NCBI GenBank assembly: GCA_902527635.1
Contig: CABZPS010000003.1
Location: 1 to 60,195 of the forward strand
Source: an uncultured Pelagibacteraceae bacterium
GTDB taxonomy: Bacteria; Pseudomonadota; Alphaproteobacteria; Pelagibacterales; Pelagibacteraceae
Length of the DNA stretch: 60,195 nucleotides
Direction: 5' to 3'
Part shown: piece after piece, positions 53,975 to 60,195 of the stretch
How the letters are laid out: each line of letters begins with the position of its first letter
Numbering within the stretch: position 1 is the stretch's first letter
Notes under the pieces: generated by a model
What the model was told of the DNA's origin: nothing
Databases searched by the model: none
Seen by the model: the letters and a program-made list of their open reading frames with translations, nothing else
Program-made: the position numbers and the translations under genes

Positions 53975-55003
53975 ATGAAAAAAATAACAATTTTGGCATT
54001 AATCACATCTTTATTTGCTTCTGTGTTTGCAATTGCAGATGAAGTTAATATTTTTAATGCTAGGCATTATAAGGCTGATGGAGAATTATATGCCAAATTT
54101 ACAAATAAAACTGGGATTAAAGTAAACCTTATCAATGGAAAATCAGGTGCCTTAGAAAAAAGAATTCTTGAGGAAGGTGTCGACTCCTCTGCAGATCTTT
54201 ATATCACAGCAGATGCTGGCAGATGTGGTGCAATGGATGCAAAAGATGCACTTCAAGGCGGTTTGACATCTGCAGCAATTAAATCAGCTGTTCCAAAAAC
54301 TTTTAGAACAAGTAAATGGGTTGGTATCGCAAAAAGAGCTAGAATAATTTATTACTCACCTGAAAGAGTAACGGGTGCTGAATTATCTGGAATGACATAT
54401 GAAGGTCTAGCTGATCCAAAATGGAAAGGCAGATTAGTAATTAGAAAATCTAGCAACATTTATAATAAGTCTCTTGTAGCTTCATTGATTAAAAACAATG
54501 GAAAAGCTGCAACAGCAAAATGGGCTGAGGGTGTTGTTTCTAATATGGCAAGAACTCCTAAAGGAAATGATAGAGCTCAAATTATGGCAGTAGCAGCTGG
54601 TGAAGCCGATATTGCTGTAGCTAACACTTATTATTTAGCTCTTATGTTATCTGGTAAAAAAGGTGCAGAGCAACAAGAGGCAGCTAAAAAAGTTAAAGCT
54701 TTTTTTCCTAATCAAAACGATAGAGGAACACACATGAATGTTAGTTGTGCTGCTTTAGTAAAAGGTGCGCCTAATAAATCAAATGCTGTTAAACTTGTGG
54801 AGTTTTTATTAACTCCAGATTCTCAAGAGCATTTTACAAATAATACTTTTGAGTTTCCAATGATTGATGGTGTTTCACCAAGTCCATTAGTGGTAAATAA
54901 TTTAGGATTAGATTTCAAACAAGATATGAAAACTAAACTAGCTTCTTATGGAAAAAATCAAGCTGCTGCAGTAGAAGTAATGACAGCTGCTGGTTGGAAG
55001 TAA
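53975..55003 (+). CDS. Ferric-iron ABC transporter binding protein (FbpA/FutA-like)
   Basis: A 342-residue exported binding protein with a signal peptide of about 21 residues. VNIFNARHYKADGELY is the typical first strand and YNKSLVASLIK, ANTYYLALM hold the conserved Tyr region that binds Fe(III). The gene sits behind a Fur-type box and in front of a permease and ATPase, so it should feed a ferric-iron importer. Followed by a 56-residue cysteine-motif gene and a hairpin before the permease. Confidence 0.88.
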   Translation: MKKITILALITSLFASVFAIADEVNIFNARHYKADGELYAKFTNKTGIKVNLINGKSGALEKRILEEGVDSSADLYITADAGRCGAMDAKDALQGGLTSAAIKSAVPKTFRTSKWVGIAKRARIIYYSPERVTGAELSGMTYEGLADPKWKGRLVIRKSSNIYNKSLVASLIKNNGKAATAKWAEGVVSNMARTPKGNDRAQIMAVAAGEADIAVANTYYLALMLSGKKGAEQQEAAKKVKAFFPNQNDRGTHMNVSCAALVKGAPNKSNAVKLVEFLLTPDSQEHFTNNTFEFPMIDGVSPSPLVVNNLGLDFKQDMKTKLASYGKNQAAAVEVMTAAGWK

Positions 55004-55007
55004 AACA

Positions 55008-55178
55008 ATGGAAAAAGATAAAAAATTTATATCTAATATTGATTATAATAAGTCTTCTAAAGCATGTTCCCCATGTAATTTAGAGTGTGAAAGAGTCAAT
55101 AAGAGAATAAATAACAGAAAATTATCAGATATTGATGCTAAGGAGGTTCCGCATATCCTAAAAGTATTTGATTTTTGA
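55008..55178 (+). CDS. 56-residue cysteine-motif protein inside the iron-transport operon
   Basis: ATG 55008, four bases after the binding-protein stop, opens a 56-codon frame ending TGA. The product has CSPCNLEC (Cys20, Cys23, Cys27; CxxCxxxC) in a basic, helical context, ending HILKVFDF. No signal peptide, no membrane helix. The position, between iron-binding protein and iron permease genes and the cysteine cluster, suggest an iron or zinc site. I do not recognise the family. It is followed by a stem-loop at 55189-55234. Confidence 0.55.
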   Translation: MEKDKKFISNIDYNKSSKACSPCNLECERVNKRINNRKLSDIDAKEVPHILKVFDF

Positions 55179-55188
55179 TTTTTCTGGG

Positions 55189-55234
55189 TGCCCACAATCA
55201 TTAGAAAGTTGTCTCCTTTCTTTTGTTGTGGGCA
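55189..55234 (+). terminator. Stem-loop between iron-binding-protein and permease genes
   Basis: TGCCCACAA at 55189-55197 pairs perfectly with TTGTGGGCA at 55226-55234; a second stem GAAAG/CTTTC (55204-55208 with 55216-55220) nests inside. No long U-tract follows, so it is more likely a processing site, mRNA-stabilising or attenuating structure than a full terminator. It parallels the hairpins after the other two binding-protein genes. Confidence 0.6.
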
Positions 55235-55271
55235 TAAATACTTTTCATGTTTATAAGGCGGATTATAAATT

Positions 55272-56891
55272 ATGAAAATTAACTTTTGGTATATATCTTC
55301 TTTTCTTATTTCATTATTAGTTATAATTCCGATATTAACAGTATTCTCAAGTTTTTTTGAACAAACAACAAATTATTTTGACATCTTAAAAGAAACTTTC
55401 TTATTTGAATATACTTATAACTCTCTTGCCTTATTAGTTAGTGTCTTAACACTTACTTTTTTGATTGGAACTAGTACAGCATACTTAGTCTCTTTTTATG
55501 ATTTCCCACTAAGTAATTTTTTTAAGTGGGCACTAATTTTATCTTTTGCAGTGCCACCATATATTTATGCATATTCTTTGACAGCTTTTTTTGAAAACTA
55601 TGGGACAGCATATACAATTTTAAAAAACTTATTTGGTGAAGCCAATTATAACCAGCATATCCCAAAATTCGATGGCATGTTAGGCAGCATACTCTCAATT
55701 TCTATTTCGTTATTTGGTTATGTTTATATACTGACAAGAGCATCTTTTTTATATCAATCACAAAATCTTATTGATTTAGGAAAAAACTTAGGATTTACAA
55801 ATTTTCAATCTTTTTATAAGGTAATTTTACCTGCAGCAAGACCTGCAATTGTTGCTGGACTTTCACTTGTCGCAATGGAAACATTAGCTGAATTTGGAGC
55901 TGTCGATTTTTTCTCAATAAATACATTAACTACTGGAATTTATAATTCATGGATTGCTTTTGACGATTTAGCTTTTGCCAATCGATTATCTTTTTTTCTT
56001 TTATTGTTTATTTTTGCATTATTTATTTTAGAAAACTTATCTCGAAATAAGGCAAAATATCATTTCAATTCAAGAGGTGGGTTTAAACAAAAAGATAAAA
56101 TTAAATTGACTAAAAAAAAATCATTTTTAGCTTTTATCTTCTGTTTTTTTATTTTTTTTATAAGTTTTTTATTTCCGTTAAGCCAAATGTTATATTGGAC
56201 AATTAAGTTTCCAGAAAATTTATTTGATTTAAATATTTTTAATCTCTTATTAAATACTTTATATCTGGTAATAATTTCTAGTATTGTATTAATTACTTTT
56301 TCTTTGATCTCTAATTATGGCAATAGAGTTTTAAAAAATAAATTTTTAAATATTTTGTCAACTTTATCAATTTCAGGCTACGCAATACCAGGTGTAATTC
56401 TTGCAGTAGCTTTTATAACTTTTATAGCATGGTTAGATGAAAGCATGATTAAAGTATTAGGTTTAACATCCATTAAAAAGATATTTATAGGTTCAATTTT
56501 AGGTTTGGTGTTGGTTTATTTTGTGAGATTTTATTCCCTAGCTTTCAATGGAATAAAATCAGGTTATGAAAAAATTAATATTTATGTTGATGAAAGTGCC
56601 TATCTATTAGGTTATTCAAAAAAAAAGACATTTCTTAATATTCATGTTCCAATTCTAAGAAATTCACTTTTGTTTGTTGGTGTCTTGGTTGCTCTTGAAA
56701 TAATTAGGGAATTACCAATAGCTTTAATATTAAGACCGTTTAACTTTGAAACTTTTGCAACAACAGCCTATATTTCAGCCTCAGAGGACCTTTTAGAGGC
56801 AGCCGCTGTTCCATCATTATTTTTAATTTTAATTGCGTCATTCTTTATTATAACTGCTTCAAAATATATTTTAAGGGAAAATAATGAGTAA
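55272..56891 (+). CDS. Ferric-iron ABC transporter permease (FbpB/AfuB-like)
   Basis: A 539-residue fused permease with about twelve transmembrane helices in two repeats, as in FbpB. Two EAA-type loops can be seen, DLGKNLGFTNFQSFYKVILP near residue 165 and SAYLLGYSKKKTFLNIHVPI near 440. It moves ferric iron through the inner membrane. The ATPase gene overlaps its 3' end by eight bases. Confidence 0.9.
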   Translation: MKINFWYISSFLISLLVIIPILTVFSSFFEQTTNYFDILKETFLFEYTYNSLALLVSVLTLTFLIGTSTAYLVSFYDFPLSNFFKWALILSFAVPPYIYAYSLTAFFENYGTAYTILKNLFGEANYNQHIPKFDGMLGSILSISISLFGYVYILTRASFLYQSQNLIDLGKNLGFTNFQSFYKVILPAARPAIVAGLSLVAMETLAEFGAVDFFSINTLTTGIYNSWIAFDDLAFANRLSFFLLLFIFALFILENLSRNKAKYHFNSRGGFKQKDKIKLTKKKSFLAFIFCFFIFFISFLFPLSQMLYWTIKFPENLFDLNIFNLLLNTLYLVIISSIVLITFSLISNYGNRVLKNKFLNILSTLSISGYAIPGVILAVAFITFIAWLDESMIKVLGLTSIKKIFIGSILGLVLVYFVRFYSLAFNGIKSGYEKINIYVDESAYLLGYSKKKTFLNIHVPILRNSLLFVGVLVALEIIRELPIALILRPFNFETFATTAYISASEDLLEAAAVPSLFLILIASFFIITASKYILRENNE

Positions 56892-57945
56892 TAACTTTTT
56901 TGAGGTAAATAATGTTGACTTTGTTGTAGGGGGCAAAACAAAAGTTAGAAATGTATCTTTCTCCATCAAGAATGAGGGTGATATAATATGTTTACTTGGT
57001 CCATCGGGAATAGGAAAGACTACTATTTTAAGAACCATTGCTGGACTGCAAAAAATTAAAAAAGGATCTATTAAGTTAAATGGAAAAACGATTTCTTCTG
57101 AAAATTCAAATATTGAGCCTGAACACAGAAACATATCTCTTTCTTTTCAAGAGAATAGTTTATTTCCGCATTACACTGTAAGGAAAAACATTTTATTAGG
57201 TTTTGAAAAGAATAAGTTAAAAAAAAAGAAAGAAATAAATCTTCAAGAAATTTTAGATTTATTAGATCTCTCAAAAGTACTTAATCAATACCCACATCAA
57301 ATTAGTGCAGGTGAAGCGCAAAGAGCCTCTTTAGCCAGAGCTCTTCTAGCACAACCAAATCTTTTATTGTTAGATGAACCATTATCTAATGTGGACCAAA
57401 GTTTTAAAGAAGAGATTCAAATTAGGTTAAAAAGAATTCTAAAAACCCTCAAAATTACTACAATTATTGTAACTCATGACTCTTATGAGGCTTTTTATTT
57501 AGGTTCAAAATGTGGAATTATTTTAGATCAAGAACTTAGACAGTTTGATGATCCCTATAAGGTCTATCATTTTCCAAATTCTGTAGAAGTTGTAAATTTT
57601 TTAAATCGGGGTGTTTTAATCCCTGCTGAAGTAACAAGTCCCAAAAGTTTAGAAAATAAGGATCTTGGTACTATTACAGGCAATTTTGTAAAACCTTTTC
57701 CAATTGGATCAAATGTCCAACTCTTAATTCAACCAGAAGACCTACATCATGATGATCAAAGTAATTTAAAGTTAGAAATAGTTGATAGAAAGTTTAGGGG
57801 TACAAGTTTTATTTATACTTTAAAAACAACTACTAATAAGTTTATTCCTGTATTTGTTCATTCTCATCATATTCATCAACATGAGATAAGTGAAAAATTT
57901 GGAATAAAAAGACCAATTCATATTGATCATATAGTTTGCTTCTAA
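56884..57945 (+). CDS. Ferric-iron ABC transporter ATPase (FbpC-like)
   Basis: A 353-residue ABC ATPase. Walker A GPSGIGKTT at about 39-47, Q-loop SFQE near 87-90, Walker B LLLLDEP near 160-166 and H-loop VTHDSYEA are normal; the signature reads ISAGE instead of LSGGQ (140-144). A TOBE-like C-terminal part follows. It powers the preceding permease. The C-terminal His-rich stretch (HSHHIHQHE) is notable for a metal transporter. Confidence 0.9.
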   Translation: MSNNFFEVNNVDFVVGGKTKVRNVSFSIKNEGDIICLLGPSGIGKTTILRTIAGLQKIKKGSIKLNGKTISSENSNIEPEHRNISLSFQENSLFPHYTVRKNILLGFEKNKLKKKKEINLQEILDLLDLSKVLNQYPHQISAGEAQRASLARALLAQPNLLLLDEPLSNVDQSFKEEIQIRLKRILKTLKITTIIVTHDSYEAFYLGSKCGIILDQELRQFDDPYKVYHFPNSVEVVNFLNRGVLIPAEVTSPKSLENKDLGTITGNFVKPFPIGSNVQLLIQPEDLHHDDQSNLKLEIVDRKFRGTSFIYTLKTTTNKFIPVFVHSHHIHQHEISEKFGIKRPIHIDHIVCF

Positions 57946-57962
57946 TAAAAACCTTTTAGAAA

Positions 57963-58655
57963 ATGAAAAGTAACTTTAAAATTTTTTTAAAGGGAATTAT
58001 TGACGTAAGCCCATTGATGATTCCAGTTGTTCCCTTTGGATTAATTTTTGGAGTTCTAGCTATTGATGTTGGATTTACTCCACTCGAAACAATGGCAATG
58101 TCTTTAATAATTTTTGGTGGTGCTTCTCAAATAGTTTTATTGCAATTATTTTCTGGCGGAGCATCTTCTCTAGTAATAATCAGCTCAGTTGGTGCAGTGA
58201 ACTCCAGACATTTGCTTTATGGAGCTGTCGTATCAGAGCATTTGTCAGATTTAAAGTTGATTTGGAAGATTATTATATCCTATTTTTTAATCGATCAAGC
58301 ATTTGCGATTTCAAATGAATATTTAAAAAAGAATAAGGATCATAATAGATACTTTCACTTAGTAGGTGGAGGAGCTACTTGTTGGGTAATTTGGCAATCC
58401 ACCACATTTTTAGGAATTATACTTGGAGCAGCAATTCCAGAAAAACTTGGACTAAGTTTTGCAGTTCCTTTAACATTTTTAGCTTTATTAGTTAATGACT
58501 TTAGAAAATTTATAAATGTGATTGTAATAATTATTTCAGGTTTGGTAGCGACATTTGGATATAATTATATTCCTTTTAAAGCTTATGTTATTGTTGCAGC
58601 TCTAGCAGGATTATTCACCGCAATGATATTAACTAAGAAAAATAAAAAAGTATGA
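57963..58655 (+). CDS. azlC: AzlC-family branched-chain amino acid exporter subunit
   Basis: A 230-residue membrane protein with about seven hydrophobic segments. PVVPFGLIFGVLAIDVGFTP, SLIIFGGASQIVLLQLF and SRHLLYGAVV are AzlC hallmarks. With AzlD it forms the large subunit of a branched-chain amino acid exporter, possibly relieving overflow. It overlaps azlD by four bases. Confidence 0.93.
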   Translation: MKSNFKIFLKGIIDVSPLMIPVVPFGLIFGVLAIDVGFTPLETMAMSLIIFGGASQIVLLQLFSGGASSLVIISSVGAVNSRHLLYGAVVSEHLSDLKLIWKIIISYFLIDQAFAISNEYLKKNKDHNRYFHLVGGGATCWVIWQSTTFLGIILGAAIPEKLGLSFAVPLTFLALLVNDFRKFINVIVIIISGLVATFGYNYIPFKAYVIVAALAGLFTAMILTKKNKKV

Positions 58656-58966
58656 GCAACTGGGCATTAATTTTATATTGTGGATTGATTACCTATTTAA
58701 CAAGGTTTTCCATGATAGCTTTAATTAAAAGGGAAATGTTCAATGATAGAATTAGAGAGATATTATCATTTGTGCCATCTGCAATATTTCCTGCAATAAT
58801 TTTTCCAGCTATTTTTATTAATGACATGGGGTTAATTGAAATAGATGATAATCCAAAGATATTGGCTGCAATAATTGCAATGATCATCGGTATTTTCTCT
58901 AGAAGTATAATTGCGACAATATTTTCAGGATTGGCATCTTATTGGTTTTTAATATTTGTTGTATAA
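58652..58966 (+). CDS. azlD: AzlD-family exporter subunit
   Basis: A 104-residue membrane protein with four helices. LITYLTRFSMIALIKR and FVPSAIFPAIIFPAIF are typical of AzlD. It is the small partner of AzlC and starts inside the latter's end (ATGA overlap). Confidence 0.92.
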   Translation: MSNWALILYCGLITYLTRFSMIALIKREMFNDRIREILSFVPSAIFPAIIFPAIFINDMGLIEIDDNPKILAAIIAMIIGIFSRSIIATIFSGLASYWFLIFVV

Positions 58967-58972
58967 ACAATC

Positions 58973-59341
58973 ATGAAAAAAATTTTAACCTTTTGTTTTC
59001 TTTTATTAGCATTCAATGTTAATGCCATGGAAAAGGAAACAACCTTTAAAAAAGAATTGTTTAATAAAGCACAAGCTGAGGGCAAAGTTGTAGTGGTTAG
59101 CTCTTGGATTAAGTATTGTCCCTCATGTGCAAGTCAAATGAAAGTTTTGGAAAAAGCAAAGAATGATTTTGACAACATTGAATATTTTGCATTTGATGTA
59201 ACAAATAGAGAAATTTCAGATATGTTTAATGTGCAATATCAAACAACTCTTTTGATTTTCAAAAATAATAAAGAAGTTTATAGAAGTATTGGAGAAATTA
59301 AAAAAGAAGCAATTTACAAAGCTCTTAAATCCTCAATTTAA
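58973..59341 (+). CDS. Exported thioredoxin-fold protein
   Basis: A 122-residue protein with a signal peptide (about 1-18, ending VNA) and a thioredoxin fold: VVVSSWIKYCPSCASQM carries a CxxC with Pro-Ser between Cys49 and Cys52, followed by FAFDVTNREI and YQTTLLIFKNNKEV. The cis-Pro of the TLLIF region is missing; its position reads Thr. Likely a periplasmic thiol redox protein, possibly reductase-like; partner unknown. Confidence 0.8.
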   Translation: MKKILTFCFLLLAFNVNAMEKETTFKKELFNKAQAEGKVVVVSSWIKYCPSCASQMKVLEKAKNDFDNIEYFAFDVTNREISDMFNVQYQTTLLIFKNNKEVYRSIGEIKKEAIYKALKSSI

Positions 59342-59342
59342 T

Positions 59343-60023
59343 TTAAGCACCTAGTTTAATATTTCTTGAAACATTTGCCTCAAGTTGATCTGGTTTTTTT
59401 AGAACTAAATTATTCATGATTTCAATATACTGATCTTTACTATCAACTTGTAATCTTGGGTTATTTTTTCTTTCTTTTCCGATAGTGCTAAATTTTTCAC
59501 CTTTATAGTCATGAGCTGGATACAAGTAAGTTTCGTCAGGTAATTTCAAGAGTTTATTAAATATGGAATTATAAGAGTCTATAGCATTTCCATTTTGAAA
59601 ATCTGTTCTACCTGTCCCATTTATCAGCAAAGTGTCACCAGAAAATAGATAGTTATCCATCAGAAAACTATAACTATCTGAAGTATGTCCAGGTGTATAC
59701 ATAGCTCTTAATTTGATGTTATCTAAATTAATATACTCATCATCTTTAATTCTGATTTCAACCGTATCAGCCGGAGTATGATCGCCCATTATTCTAGAGC
59801 ATTTTGTAATGTCTTTTAATTTTGAGGCACCAGTTACGTGATCCGCATGTATATGAGTATCAATAACTTTGACAAGTTTTAAATTAAGTTCCTTTAACAA
59901 ATTAATGTATTCATTTACATTTTCTATTACAGGGTCAATTATTAAAGCCTCTCTTCCTTCCCCAGAGGAAATAAGATATGTATATGTTGATGATCTATTG
60001 TCGAATAATTGTTTAAAAATCAT
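59343..60023 (-). CDS. Persulfide dioxygenase-like metallo-beta-lactamase protein (ETHE1 type)
   Basis: A 226-residue MBL-fold enzyme. THIHADHVTGA gives HxHxDH (His57, His59, Asp61, His62), TPGHTSDS the fourth His, FSGDTLLINGTGRTDFQNG the bridging Asp, and HDYKGEKFSTIGKERKNNP the last His. GRTDFQ and HDYKG are characteristic of ETHE1/persulfide dioxygenases, which oxidise glutathione persulfide to sulfite. This fits downstream handling of H2S from methanethiol. Family assignment is confident, substrate is inferred. Confidence 0.88.
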   Translation of the reverse strand: MIFKQLFDNRSSTYTYLISSGEGREALIIDPVIENVNEYINLLKELNLKLVKVIDTHIHADHVTGASKLKDITKCSRIMGDHTPADTVEIRIKDDEYINLDNIKLRAMYTPGHTSDSYSFLMDNYLFSGDTLLINGTGRTDFQNGNAIDSYNSIFNKLLKLPDETYLYPAHDYKGEKFSTIGKERKNNPRLQVDSKDQYIEIMNNLVLKKPDQLEANVSRNIKLGA

Positions 60024-60037
60024 TAATATACATTATC

Positions 60038-60047
60038 ATACATGTAT
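60038..60047. promoter_or_regulatory. Palindrome between divergent genes, possible operator
   Basis: ATACATGTAT is a perfect 10-bp palindrome with partial extension outward, 15 bases upstream of the persulfide-dioxygenase-like start and 47 bases from the divergent exported-protein start. It is well placed to be an operator but too short for a strong call. Confidence 0.3.
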
Positions 60048-60093
60048 AATTTGACCCATTGTTAAAATTGTGAAATTTATTATTTCTCTAATT

Positions 60094-60195
60094 ATGAAAC
60101 AAATTATAACATTATTCATTTTAGTACTATATTGCTTTCCATCTCTTGCAGATAAAAACATGAAAATAGGTTCTAAAGGAAAAGAAAGTGATATT
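60094..60195 (+). CDS. Start of an exported protein, cut by the window edge
   Basis: ATG 60094 opens a frame that runs past the edge: a signal peptide of about 18 residues (MKQIITLFILVLYCFPSLA) followed by DKNMKIGSKGKESDI. Only 34 codons are visible. Identity cannot be given. Divergent from the persulfide-dioxygenase-like gene. Confidence 0.65.
   Translation, partial: MKQIITLFILVLYCFPSLADKNMKIGSKGKESDI

Noticed and set aside
1..60195. CRISPR arrays, insertion sequences, integrase or att sites, tRNA and rRNA genes
   Set aside because: No repeat-spacer pattern, transposase or integrase reading frame, or cloverleaf could be found; gene gaps are too short for most of them.

Overview
The window is a dense, AT-rich alphaproteobacterial segment whose gene content, very short intergenic gaps (the longest is about 190 bases), overlapping genes and codon use fit a free-living marine oligotroph of the SAR11/Pelagibacterales type. 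That assignment is inferred from gene content and style; no rRNA or other marker was available. I see no tRNA, rRNA, insertion sequence, CRISPR array or prophage. About 70 protein genes are packed end to end, many in operons with 1 to 10 base overlaps.

Layout. 1-4.9 kb: tail of an M24-family hydrolase, then a polyamine-type ABC transporter (ATPase, binding protein, two permeases), followed by a two-domain hydroxyacyl-CoA dehydrogenase/crotonase. 7.1-8.5 kb (minus strand): a membrane-anchored cyclophilin and an exported HExxH protein. 8.5-12.1 kb: agmatinase, aldehyde dehydrogenase and acetylornithine deacetylase-type M20 enzyme, plausibly the catabolic partner of the polyamine transporter. 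12.1-19.6 kb: CsaA-like protein, LysE exporter, aconitase, YfgM-like and BamB-like envelope proteins, a cupin, ZapE and YjbQ. 19.6-23.2 kb: photolyase, diaminopropionate ammonia-lyase-like enzyme and a GpsA-like dehydrogenase. 23.2-28.3 kb (minus): a complete branched-chain amino acid type ABC transporter. 28.5-36.4 kb: glutamine amidotransferase, formate-THF ligase, EamA permease, racemase, cold-shock protein, purK/purE and several small genes.

36.4-49.8 kb is the metabolic core. It holds a DmdA-like (GcvT-fold) demethylase coupled to a MetF-type reductase, a coupled methyltransferase / APS-kinase-like / nucleotidyltransferase trio, an ECHDC3-like crotonase, a SELENBP1-type methanethiol oxidase with a 2Fe-2S ferredoxin, and a dimethylglycine/sarcosine dehydrogenase followed by both ETF subunits and ETF:ubiquinone oxidoreductase. 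With formate-THF ligase at 29-31 kb, this is machinery for stripping methyl groups from methylated sulfur and nitrogen compounds, moving the carbon through tetrahydrofolate and the electrons to quinone.

49.8-60.2 kb: DUF2237, 2OG-Fe(II) oxygenase, hisI, folE, an AcuI/YhdH-type reductase with a LysR regulator, a ferric-iron ABC transporter behind a clear Fur-type box, AzlCD, a thioredoxin-fold exported protein, a persulfide-dioxygenase-like metallo-beta-lactamase protein, and the start of an exported protein cut by the window edge.

The least explained items are four or five very small genes (a 56-residue cysteine-motif protein inside the iron-transport operon, a 51-residue double-CxxC protein, and 34- and 27-residue single-helix peptides), the recurring hairpins placed directly after each solute-binding-protein gene, and the methyltransferase/kinase/nucleotidyltransferase trio.
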